Shown here piece by piece: positions 13,761 to 21,161 of a stretch of 23,651 nucleotides of DNA. The notes below the pieces were generated by a model. The model was not told the origin of the DNA, did no database searches, and worked only from the letters and a program-made list of their open reading frames with translations. The DNA is taken from positions 1 through 23,651 of the forward strand of contig JBJTBE010000083.1 of the NCBI GenBank assembly GCA_046091165.1, written 5' to 3'. How positions within the stretch are numbered: the stretch's first letter is position 1; each line of letters opens with the position of its first letter. The DNA comes from F1-60-MAGs163 sp046091165 (GTDB lineage Bacteria > Actinomycetota > Thermoleophilia > Solirubrobacterales > Solirubrobacteraceae). Position numbers and translations under genes: made by a program.

Positions 13761-15482
13761 ATGAGCGTGGAGTCCCAAAAGCGGGCGTTGCTCGCCGCGA
13801 GCCCGCTGTTCGCCCTGTTGCCGGACGACGTGCTGGCCCTGATCGAGCCCCGGCTCGAGCCGTATTCGGTGGAGTCGGGGGACTGGCTCATGCGCAAGGG
13901 GGACCCCGGCGATGCCCTGTACGTAGTCGATACGGGGCGGCTCGAGGTGGTGTTGGGCGAGCACGAGGGCGTCGAACCGGAGGACGACGAGGAGGTCCGG
14001 GTGCTGCGCGTGCTGGGCCGGGGGGCCACGGTCGGCGAGCTGGCGCTGGTGACCGGCGACCCGCGCTCGGCCTCGGTCAGGGCCACCCGCGACAGCACCC
14101 TCTATCGCCTCTCGTACGACGACTTCCACGCGCTTCTGGACGACAGCCCCGCCTTCGGCCACGCCCTGGTCAAGGTGCTCGGCCGGCAGCTCCAGGCCAG
14201 TGGCGGCTTTCCCGGCGACGTGCCCGCCCCCAAGACCACCGCCTTCATCCCGCTCCAGGAGGAGGTCAACCTCGACCTGTTGGCCGAGGTAGTGCGCAGG
14301 GCGTTCGGCCCGCTGCTCGACGTGGCCGTGCTCGACCAGCACACCGCCGAGCAGGGCTCAGCCGCGGGCTGGGGTCACACTCTCGACGCGCTCGAGCAGG
14401 AGCACGACCGCGTCCTGCTCGTGGCCCAGAGCACCGACACCCCATGGCGACGCTTCTGCGTCAGGCAGGCCGACCGGCTGGTCTGCGTGACCCGCCCCGA
14501 ACTGCCCCCGCACGACCGGCCGATGCCTCGCCTGCGCGGCTGCGACCTCGTGCTCGTAGGACCCGAGTACCCGGCAGAGATTGCCGACGCCTGGATCGAC
14601 CGCCTGAAGCCCCGATCCCGCCACCGGGTCTGGACCACCCCGGAGTCGGTGAGGGTTCCCGATGCCCTGCGCGCTGCCCGCCGCCTGGCCGGCCGGTCGC
14701 TCGGGCTCGTGCTGGGCGGGGGCGGCGCCCGTGGCTACGCCCACCTGGGAGTGCTCGAGGTGCTGGAGGAGAACGGTATATCCGTGGACAGGATCGGCGG
14801 GACGAGCATGGGTGGAATCGTCGCCTCGCTTTACGCCTACGGGTTGAACGCCGAGCAGCGCCGGCGGGCCGCGGCGGCCTTCTTCTCTCGGCGCGTGCGC
14901 CACCGTTACCAGGTCCCCCCGCGCAGCGCCCTGGCCCGGACCGAAGGGGCGGAGGAGATGATGAACAAGGTCTTCGGCGATGCCATGATCGAGACGCTCC
15001 CGATCGACCTGTACACCGTTGCCGCCGACATGGTCGAGGCCGAGATGGTCGTGCAGCGCCGCGGCCGGGTCGCCGACGCGGCCCTCTCGACGGCGCGCAT
15101 TCCCGCGATCCTCCCGCCCGGGCGGTTTGACGGGCGGCTGCTCGTCGACGGCGGCCTGATCCGGAACCTCCCCGTGGGCGTGATGGCCGACATGGAGGAG
15201 GGACCTGTCGTCGCCATCGAGGTCGGGGGACGGTTCGAGCCGGAGATCGGAGACGACGGGCTCCACGGCCTGCCGGGCGTGGGCGAGACCCTGATGCGTT
15301 CGGTGCTGCTGGGATCGGCAGCGACGGCCGAGTCGGTTACCTCCCGGGCCGACCTCCTCATCGAGCCGGAGGTGTCGGGCCTCAAGATGCTCGCCTTTCA
15401 CGAGATCGACAAGGCGGTCGAGATCGGGCGCCGGGCCGCCGAGGAGAACCTGAAGGCGATCAGGGCCCTGCTCGAGCACTGA
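13761..15482 (+). CDS. NTE-like patatin phospholipase/esterase with N-terminal cyclic-nucleotide-binding domain
   Basis: A 573-residue protein built like bacterial relatives of neuropathy target esterase. Residues 15-130 are a cyclic-nucleotide-binding domain with the cassette VGELALVTGDPRSASV (Glu93, Arg102). A middle region (about 160-295) follows, as in NTE proteins. Residues 313 to about 480 are a patatin domain with the oxyanion loop GGGGARGYAHLG (319-330), the nucleophile motif GTSMG (Ser349) and the catalytic Asp in VDGG (Asp463). Patatins of this type hydrolyse acyl chains from phospholipids, lysophospholipids or related esters. It is divergent from the CNB acyltransferase, giving a synthesis and hydrolysis pair with the same type of sensor domain. 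Its 3' end overlaps the convergent cheA by 23 bases. M. tuberculosis Rv2565 has a comparable layout. Human NTE is reported not to need cAMP, so ligand binding must be tested. Confidence 0.93.
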   Translation: MSVESQKRALLAASPLFALLPDDVLALIEPRLEPYSVESGDWLMRKGDPGDALYVVDTGRLEVVLGEHEGVEPEDDEEVRVLRVLGRGATVGELALVTGDPRSASVRATRDSTLYRLSYDDFHALLDDSPAFGHALVKVLGRQLQASGGFPGDVPAPKTTAFIPLQEEVNLDLLAEVVRRAFGPLLDVAVLDQHTAEQGSAAGWGHTLDALEQEHDRVLLVAQSTDTPWRRFCVRQADRLVCVTRPELPPHDRPMPRLRGCDLVLVGPEYPAEIADAWIDRLKPRSRHRVWTTPESVRVPDALRAARRLAGRSLGLVLGGGGARGYAHLGVLEVLEENGISVDRIGGTSMGGIVASLYAYGLNAEQRRRAAAAFFSRRVRHRYQVPPRSALARTEGAEEMMNKVFGDAMIETLPIDLYTVAADMVEAEMVVQRRGRVADAALSTARIPAILPPGRFDGRLLVDGGLIRNLPVGVMADMEEGPVVAIEVGGRFEPEIGDDGLHGLPGVGETLMRSVLLGSAATAESVTSRADLLIEPEVSGLKMLAFHEIDKAVEIGRRAAEENLKAIRALLEH

Positions 15483-17556
15483 GCAGGCGCTCGAGGGTCT
15501 CCGGGAGCTGCTCGCTTGCCTCGTGCCCTTTCATGAAGAAGGCGTCGGCCCCGGCGTCGCTGGCCATTCCGAACAGCTCGTTGCCTCCCGAGGCCGACCA
15601 GACGACGACCGGCAGGCCCTTGAGCCGGTCATCGGCGCGGATCGCCCGAGTCAACTCGAAGCCGTCGATCTGCGGCATCTCGAAGTCGGTGACCACGGCA
15701 TCGACCTCACCGGCCTCGAGGCGCTCGAGGGCCGCGGCGCCATCCGGGACGGTCTCCACCAGGTATCCGGCGCCGACCAGCAGCCGCCGCCCGCGTTCGA
15801 GCTGCGTCTCGGAGTCGTCGACCAGAAGAATGCGCGGGGGCGGGGGCAGTTCGGCCGCCAGGGCCCGGGCGTCGACGATCCGGAGCACCTCCCCGTCGGG
15901 GAGGATCGCCGCGTTGCGTATGAGCTCGACCTCGGGCAGCGGGCTCGGCAGCGGCATCGTGTTCAGGCGCAGGACCGACCGGACCGCCTCGACCGGCAGC
16001 GCTATCCGGCGGGTCTCGTCGGCGACCACGATCACGAACGCCGGCCTGCCGTGGCCGGCCGGGGCCAAGGTTCCCACCGTCTCCTCGCTGGCGAGGGGTA
16101 CGCGCCGGCCGGCGACCTGGACGTGGTCGGGCCTCTCCCCCTCGAGCGGAACTATCCGCTCGGCGGCCGAGAGCACAATGCCGACCGGGTATCCGCCGAG
16201 CTCGGCGATGATGCAGTCGGTGGCGGCGATGGCCAGCGGCGCGTTGAGCATGACCGTAGTCCCGGAACCCGGGACGCTGGTGATATCGACGCTCCCCTGA
16301 AGGGCGGTCAGTCCCTCGAAGACGGCGTCGAGGCCGACCCCGCGTCCTGAGATCTCGCTGACCGAGTCGCGCGTGCTGAACGCCGGGCGCAGGACGAAGC
16401 GGACGATCTCGGAGTAGTCCATCCGGGCGGCCTGGTCGGCATTAACCAGCCCCGCCTCTACCGCCTTGGCCCTGACGGCATCCCCGTCTATGCCGGCCCC
16501 GTCGTCGGCGATCTCTATCGCGAGCCTTGAGCCTGCCGAGCGGGCGCTTACCGAGAGGGTTCCCACCTCGGGCTTGCCGGCCGCGGCCCGCATCGCCGGG
16601 GGCTCTATCCCGTGGTCGATCGCGTTGCGGACCAGGTGAACCAGGGCGGGCCGGATCACCTCGAGGACTGCGCGGTCGACGTCGATCTCGCCTCCGGAGA
16701 CCTCCAGGTCGACCTCGCGGCCAAGCTCGCGTGCCAGGTCGCGAACGGCGCGGGGGAGCGGGTCGAAGGCCAGCGAGAGCGGCACCGTGCGGGCCTGGTT
16801 GACGTCGTCGGAGAGCTCGCGCGCGGCGCGCTGAAGGCGACCGAGCGGGCCCTGCGTGATCTCGCGGATCGCGCCGGCCCGCTCGTCGTGCTGGTGGGCC
16901 GCCAGGTCTGCCGCCTCGGCCTCCTCGGTCAGGATCCCCGTCGCGTGCTCGACTCCGACCCGCGCCGTCTCCAGTTCACGCACCGCGGCCACGAGCCGGT
17001 CGAGCTTGGCCACCGACACCCTTACGGTCGCGTTCTGCGCGCCGGGCTCGCCGGCCGGCGCGGCTGCCGGAACCGGCTCGGGCGACGGAGAGCCGGTCGG
17101 CGCCGGGGGCGGTGGCTCAGCGCCGCGCCCCGACGGCTCGCCACCATCGCCGGCCGCCTCGTTGAGCTCGTCGCAGATGGCCGAGACGTTGACGTCGGCC
17201 GGGGGGCCTCCCGTGGCCGCGGCGACGATCGCCTCGATCGCGTCGAGGGCGCGGTACCCGAGGTCGGCCGCTTCACCGCTCACCTCCGTGCGCCCGGCTT
17301 CGGCACGAAGGAGGTTCTCAAGCGCGTGCGATATCCGGTCGACCGGCTCGAGCTCGACTGCACGCGCGCTGCCCTTCAGGCTGTGGGCGGCGCGCATCAT
17401 CTCGTCGACCTTGCCCGAGCCCAGGGCGGCCTGGGGATCGGCCTCGAGAGCCACCAGCCCGCTGGAGAGAGTGTCCAGCTCGTCGCGGGCCTCCCCGGCG
17501 AAAATCTCCAGGAGCTGCCGGCGCAGCTCGTCGTCGGGGCGGAAGGCGCGGCTCAC
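15460..17556 (-). CDS. cheA: CheA-type chemosensory histidine kinase with C-terminal receiver domain
   Basis: A 698-residue hybrid kinase. Domains in order: Hpt/P1 with phosphoacceptor His58 in AAHSLKGSARAVEL; a Pro/Ala/Gly-rich linker (about 136-175) where the CheY-binding P2 domain would normally be; P3 dimerisation helices; P4 ATPase with N-box HLVRNAIDHGIEPP, G1 DDGAGID and G2 GRGVGLDAV (about 300-440); a P5 CheW-like domain (about 440-570); and a receiver domain (about 575-695) with Asp580/581, phosphoacceptor Asp624 and Lys676. It should autophosphorylate in response to the receptor and pass phosphate to its own and another receiver. The GTG start overlaps the cheW stop as GTGA. CheA-REC hybrids occur in Chp and Frz pathways. 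With no CheY near, the receiver-cyclase gene upstream is the likely partner (inferred). Confidence 0.94.
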   Translation of the reverse strand: MSRAFRPDDELRRQLLEIFAGEARDELDTLSSGLVALEADPQAALGSGKVDEMMRAAHSLKGSARAVELEPVDRISHALENLLRAEAGRTEVSGEAADLGYRALDAIEAIVAAATGGPPADVNVSAICDELNEAAGDGGEPSGRGAEPPPPAPTGSPSPEPVPAAAPAGEPGAQNATVRVSVAKLDRLVAAVRELETARVGVEHATGILTEEAEAADLAAHQHDERAGAIREITQGPLGRLQRAARELSDDVNQARTVPLSLAFDPLPRAVRDLARELGREVDLEVSGGEIDVDRAVLEVIRPALVHLVRNAIDHGIEPPAMRAAAGKPEVGTLSVSARSAGSRLAIEIADDGAGIDGDAVRAKAVEAGLVNADQAARMDYSEIVRFVLRPAFSTRDSVSEISGRGVGLDAVFEGLTALQGSVDITSVPGSGTTVMLNAPLAIAATDCIIAELGGYPVGIVLSAAERIVPLEGERPDHVQVAGRRVPLASEETVGTLAPAGHGRPAFVIVVADETRRIALPVEAVRSVLRLNTMPLPSPLPEVELIRNAAILPDGEVLRIVDARALAAELPPPPRILLVDDSETQLERGRRLLVGAGYLVETVPDGAAALERLEAGEVDAVVTDFEMPQIDGFELTRAIRADDRLKGLPVVVWSASGGNELFGMASDAGADAFFMKGHEASEQLPETLERLLSARAGP
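15467..15487. other. Hairpin at the lipase/cheA convergence point
   Basis: CCTGCTC (15467-15473) and GAGCAGG (15481-15487) form a 7-base-pair stem with a 7-base loop, spanning the lipase stop codon. It lacks a T-run but is symmetric, so it could act on both converging transcripts. Weak evidence. Confidence 0.3.
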
Positions 17557-17969
17557 CGGGCCGTCCTCAAGCGGTCGTCATCCAGCAGGAGCTCCACGTC
17601 GATGACCCGCGGCTCCCCGGGCGGGGCCGGCAGGAGCCAGTCGGGGTCGCCCTCCAGCGGCTCGTCGGGCAGGGCGTCGGCCGCCGGCAGCCCGCGCGTC
17701 CCGCGCACCCCTTTGCAGAGCAGGCCGAAGTCGCCGTCCTGCGCGGCGATGGCGATCATCACTCCCCCCTCGGTTGGCCGGCCGTCGAGCAGGACGCCGA
17801 GGTCGGCCACGCCGATCAGCCCGCCGCGCAGGTTCGCCAGCCCGCGCCAGCAGTCCCCGGCTCCGGTCACCGGGGCGACGGCCGGGTCGGCGATGACCTG
17901 TATGAGGCCCTCCTGGCGCAGCGCCCGGCCGCCCGGCTCAAGTTCCATCAGTCCCGTCGGCGCGCTCAC
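17553..17969 (-). CDS. cheW: CheW-like coupling protein, short form
   Basis: A 138-residue protein from a GTG start. It keeps the core of the CheW fold: the stretch CWRGLANLRGGLIGVADLG matches the family's RGxxNLRGxxxPVxDL motif. FGLLCKGVRGTRGL and the C-terminal RVIDVELLL also fit. It is shorter than usual CheW at the N-terminus, where the first beta strands are hard to recognise. It would bridge the chemoreceptor and CheA at the membrane. It begins 10 bases after the chemoreceptor stop and overlaps the cheA start by four bases (GTGA), so the three are one transcription unit. The call depends on the central motif and the context. Confidence 0.8.
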   Translation of the reverse strand: MSAPTGLMELEPGGRALRQEGLIQVIADPAVAPVTGAGDCWRGLANLRGGLIGVADLGVLLDGRPTEGGVMIAIAAQDGDFGLLCKGVRGTRGLPAADALPDEPLEGDPDWLLPAPPGEPRVIDVELLLDDDRLRTAR

Positions 17970-17979
17970 CGCCGCCGGC

Positions 17980-19971
17980 CTAGATCTCGGTGAGGGTCTT
18001 GGCCAGGTTCCGCAGGTGCTCGGCGAGGGAGTCGAGCTCGGCGGCCGCGGTGGACGACTCGTGGGCGGCAGCCTGGACGGCCTTGCCCTGGGCGCTCACC
18101 TCGTCGGTAGCCGCCGCGACGCGTGCACCTGCAGCCTGCTGCTCGGGGGTGGCGTCGACGATCTCCCGCGTGGTGCGCTCGGCCTCCTCGTTGGCCGCGG
18201 CCAGCTGCTCGATCGTGGCCGCCGCGCTCTCGGCGCGCCGGCGGCCCTCGCCGACGGCCTGGATTCCCTGCTCGGCCGAGCGCTCTGCGTCCCGCGTGGC
18301 CTTGTCGATCTCCCCGAGGATCGAGCGAATCTGGGCCGTCGCGCGCTTGGAGCGCTCGGCCAGAACCCGGACCTCCTCGGCGACCACGGTGAAGCCGGCG
18401 CCGTGCTCGCCGGCCTTGGCCGCCTCGATCGTGGCGTTGAAGGCGAGCAGGTTGGACTGGTCGGCGATGCTGGAGACGGTGGCGATGATCTCGCTGATCT
18501 GGGCCGTCTGGCCGGCCAGGGCCGAGATCTCCGCGGAGATCCCCCGGACCCGCTGGTCGATGTCGCCCATCGCCTGGTCCACCTCGGCCGCCGCCGCCTT
18601 GCCCTCCTCGCCGGCCATCGCCGCCTTGCCGGCCTGCTGGGAGACCAGGTCGGCGCTCCGGGCGATCTGGGCGCCGGTCTTCTGCATGTCGGCCACCAGC
18701 GCGCGGATCTCCTCGATACTGGCGATCTGCTGGCCGGCGCGCTCCTCGGTCAGCTGGGCGCGGGCTCGGCTGTTTTCGGCGCTCTTCTGGAGCCGCTCGG
18801 ATCCGGCGTCGACCTCGATCGATGACTGGCGCAGCTGTCCGGCGCGGCGGGTGAGGCTGCGGCTCACGGCCAGGGCGACGAGCACGGCGATGATGCCGAC
18901 GAGCAGCGTGGTGAGGACGAGGAAGCGGGTAAGGCGGTTGGCGTCACTGAGCGCAGCCGCCTCCTCCTCAACGGCGAAGGTCACCCAGTCGAGAGCAGGC
19001 TGGCCGAGCTGCTGGTCCATCGGGGCGTAGCCGGTGACCGTTTTGCCCGGGACCAGGGGGCCGCGCTTCTTTACGACCGTGAAGCCGGGCACCTTGCTGC
19101 GCTGGGCCTGCTGGTAGACGGGGTCGCCGGAGACGTCTGCCCCCAGGTCGGTACCCCCGGTCGGCGAGAGCAGGATCCGGCCGCGGTTGTCGGCGAGGTA
19201 GATCCCCAGGCCGCCCGCGGCGGCCCGGTTTGCGTAGGCCCCGGTGCTCTCCTCCGAGGTGCTCACGAATGCCGCCCAGTTGGTGAACATGGCAACCACG
19301 CCGACCGCCTTGCCGCCCCGGTCGACCCCGATCGCGGTGACCGGGGCCAGCGGGGCGGTGCCGTTGCCCTCGAGCTCGCCGATCAGGGGGCGGGGCTCGA
19401 CGGTCTGGATCACCGCGTTGGCCCGGCCTCCGCGGGCTGCCTTGAGCGCCAGGGTGAACCAGCTCGGCCTGCCGATCGACTTGCCCACGAACCGCGAGGG
19501 CGGGACGTTCCGCGTGTTTCCCGGGGGGTCGGTGGCGATCCCGGTCACCCGGCCCTTCGTGTCTACCAGGACCATCTGCCGGTAGAGGGGGTCGAGCGCC
19601 TTGGTCGTCTCGGTCAGCTTGCCGGTGGCCCCGGCAGGGGTCATCGACTTGATCCGGTCGCTCATCGATACCGACTTGGCGTCGAGCTCCGAACGCCTGA
19701 TGCTCCCCTCCACGTCCACCATCGAGCTGACGGCGGCGTTGCGCACCTCGCGGCCGGCGGCGTCGACCAGGAGCGAGCGGGTCTGGAACTCGGCGATCAG
19801 GGCGACGGCGATCACCGGAACCAGGGAGAGCGCCACCAGCAGCCAGGGCAGGCGCCGGGGGCTGGTTATCCAGCGGGTCGCCTTCCCCGTGGCGGCCGGG
19901 GGGCTACCCGGCGGCTTGGTGCCCGCCGAGCCGGCGGCGCGGTCGGGCGCTTCTCCAGCCTCCTCGAGCAC
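17980..19971 (-). CDS. Methyl-accepting chemotaxis protein with large extracellular sensor domain
   Basis: A 663-residue chemoreceptor. A 40-residue cytoplasmic Ala/Pro-rich tail is followed by TM1 (about 41-62), an extracellular region of about 285 residues that looks like a double-Cache domain (with VLVDTKGRVTGIATD and IYLADNRGRILLSP strands), TM2 (349-370) and a helical signalling domain. The kinase-contacting hairpin is recognisable at about 500-540 (IADQSNLLAFNATIEAAKAG, then FTVVAEEVRVLAERS). No C-terminal NWETF-type tether for CheR/CheB is present, and neither enzyme is encoded here. GTG 19971 is supported by a TAGCGT hexamer seven bases upstream. dCache domains bind small molecules such as amino acids, but the ligand is unknown. 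It is first of the mcp-cheW-cheA unit, 33 bases after the cyclase gene. Confidence 0.94.
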   Translation of the reverse strand: MLEEAGEAPDRAAGSAGTKPPGSPPAATGKATRWITSPRRLPWLLVALSLVPVIAVALIAEFQTRSLLVDAAGREVRNAAVSSMVDVEGSIRRSELDAKSVSMSDRIKSMTPAGATGKLTETTKALDPLYRQMVLVDTKGRVTGIATDPPGNTRNVPPSRFVGKSIGRPSWFTLALKAARGGRANAVIQTVEPRPLIGELEGNGTAPLAPVTAIGVDRGGKAVGVVAMFTNWAAFVSTSEESTGAYANRAAAGGLGIYLADNRGRILLSPTGGTDLGADVSGDPVYQQAQRSKVPGFTVVKKRGPLVPGKTVTGYAPMDQQLGQPALDWVTFAVEEEAAALSDANRLTRFLVLTTLLVGIIAVLVALAVSRSLTRRAGQLRQSSIEVDAGSERLQKSAENSRARAQLTEERAGQQIASIEEIRALVADMQKTGAQIARSADLVSQQAGKAAMAGEEGKAAAAEVDQAMGDIDQRVRGISAEISALAGQTAQISEIIATVSSIADQSNLLAFNATIEAAKAGEHGAGFTVVAEEVRVLAERSKRATAQIRSILGEIDKATRDAERSAEQGIQAVGEGRRRAESAAATIEQLAAANEEAERTTREIVDATPEQQAAGARVAAATDEVSAQGKAVQAAAHESSTAAAELDSLAEHLRNLAKTLTEI

Positions 19972-19978
19972 GGCGCAG

Positions 19979-19984
19979 ACGCTA
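19979..19984 (-). promoter_or_regulatory. -10 element TAGCGT, leaderless promoter of the mcp-cheW-cheA unit
   Basis: Minus strand TAGCGT, seven bases, then GTG at 19971. The chemosensory genes can be transcribed separately from the cyclase gene just upstream. Confidence 0.55.
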
Positions 19985-20004
19985 CCAGCGCGGGGGCTGC
20001 GGCA

Positions 20005-21087
20005 TCACTCCTCTTCGGCGAAGGACCACACGCCCAGGGGCTGGTCGCGGCCGCGGATGTCGACCTCGTCGACGAAGACGAGGTCCCCGGGATCCTTGAC
20101 CAGCATGTCGTGGGTGGTCTGCGAGCAGTAGAGCTGGTGGGGGGTGCCCTTGGTCATCCCCTCCAGGCGGGCCGCGGTGTTGGTGGTGTCGCCCAGGGCG
20201 GTGTATTCCAGGCGCTTCTCCGAGCCGACGTTGCCGGAGACCACGCTGCCGCTGTTGAGGCCGATCCCCATGCGGAATCCCTCCCCGAGCCCGTTCTCCT
20301 TCATCCACGCGCTGAAGCGCGGCAGGTGGGTGTCGAGCATCGCGCGGGCGGAGCGCAGGGCGCGGTCGGCGTGGTCGGGCTGCTCGAGCGGGGCCCCGAA
20401 GACGGCCATAATGCCGTCGCCCATGTAGGCGACGATCGTCCCTTCCTCGGCGAGGATCGCCTCCGACATCTCGCCCAGGTACCGGTTGACGACGTCGATC
20501 ACCTGCTCGGGCTCCATGTGCTCGGAGAACTGGGTGAAGCCGCGCAGGTCGGTGAACATCACCGTCGCGGTGCGCGAGATGCCGCCGAGCTTTACGCCCT
20601 CGTCGCTGCGGGTGATGATCTGGTCGGCGACCGACTCGGGCACGAAGCGCTTGAAGGCGTCCTTCAGCTTCCCGTAGAGGCGCTCGATCTCGGCCTGCTG
20701 CTCGGCGATCTTGCGGTGCAGCTCCGTCACGCGCTCGGCGGCGATCAGGCGGGTGGAGAGTGCGACCTGGTCGAGCGGCTTGACCAGGTAGTCGTCGGCG
20801 CCGATCTCCATGCCGTCGATCACCTCCTCCGAGGTGTCCTGCGCGGTCAGCAGGACGACGTAGACGTAGCGCCCGTCGAGCCCGCGGATGTTGCGGCAGA
20901 GCTCATCCCCGTCCATTCCCGGCATCTGGCGGTCGGTTATGCAGACGTCGATCGCCGTGTCGTCCTGGACGAGCTTCCACGCCTCCAGGCCGTCCTCGGC
21001 AGTGACCGGCTCGTGCCCGAGGGCCTCGACGGAGCGTTCGAGCAGGAGCCGCCAGGTGGGGGAGTCGGTGGCGCACAGGACGCGCAT
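20005..21087 (-). CDS. Response regulator fused to a class III adenylyl cyclase domain
   Basis: A 360-residue cytoplasmic protein. Residues 1-120 are a receiver with phosphoacceptor Asp52 (ITDRQMPGMDG), Thr81 and Lys103 (LVKPLD). A helical linker (about 112-145) leads to a class III cyclase domain from about 150. Metal-binding Asp180 (MFTDLRGFT) and Asp224 (YMGDGIMAVFG) are present. Lys291 and Asp300 in EKRLEYTALGD, the adenine-selecting positions, and Asn303 and Arg307 in NTAARL, the transition-state residues, are also present. All catalytic residues are kept and the base-selecting pair predicts ATP as substrate. Phosphorylation of the receiver should control cAMP output. The ATG at 21087 has a TAGGAT hexamer eight bases upstream. 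The following genes encode a chemoreceptor, CheW and CheA-REC. It is likely that pathway's output and the source of cAMP for the CNB-domain lipid enzymes (inferred). Confidence 0.94.
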   Translation of the reverse strand: MRVLCATDSPTWRLLLERSVEALGHEPVTAEDGLEAWKLVQDDTAIDVCITDRQMPGMDGDELCRNIRGLDGRYVYVVLLTAQDTSEEVIDGMEIGADDYLVKPLDQVALSTRLIAAERVTELHRKIAEQQAEIERLYGKLKDAFKRFVPESVADQIITRSDEGVKLGGISRTATVMFTDLRGFTQFSEHMEPEQVIDVVNRYLGEMSEAILAEEGTIVAYMGDGIMAVFGAPLEQPDHADRALRSARAMLDTHLPRFSAWMKENGLGEGFRMGIGLNSGSVVSGNVGSEKRLEYTALGDTTNTAARLEGMTKGTPHQLYCSQTTHDMLVKDPGDLVFVDEVDIRGRDQPLGVWSFAEEE

Positions 21088-21095
21088 GGCGGCCG

Positions 21096-21101
21096 ATCCT
21101 A
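21096..21101 (-). promoter_or_regulatory. -10 element TAGGAT, leaderless promoter of the cyclase gene
   Basis: Minus strand TAGGAT, eight bases, then ATG at 21087. Confidence 0.6.
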
Positions 21102-21148
21102 CCCGGGGCGCTGGGCGGCGGCCCGGCGCCGGGCGCCTGCGCCCTGCG

Positions 21149-21154
21149 TACCCT
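21149..21154 (+). promoter_or_regulatory. -10 element TACCCT, leaderless promoter of the amidase gene
   Basis: TACCCT, seven bases, then GTG at 21162. It is divergent from the cyclase promoter within a 74-base intergenic region. Confidence 0.5.
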
Positions 21155-21161
21155 CTGGAAG

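Noticed and set aside
12428..15130. A 900-codon open frame on the plus strand, antisense to the acyltransferase gene and running out of frame into the lipase gene
   Set aside because: It spans two well-supported genes, its translation is low-complexity Arg/Gly/Ala/Pro sequence without motifs, and such frames arise readily in very GC-rich DNA.
16612..18825. A 737-codon plus-strand frame opposite the che genes
   Set aside because: The minus strand holds cheA, cheW and the chemoreceptor with clear domain motifs and overlapping starts and stops.
15460..19971. Reading the che genes as a classical flagellar chemotaxis operon
   Set aside because: No cheY, cheB, cheR, cheD, cheZ or flagellar genes are in the window, and the nearest receiver protein is a cyclase; a motility role elsewhere cannot be excluded.
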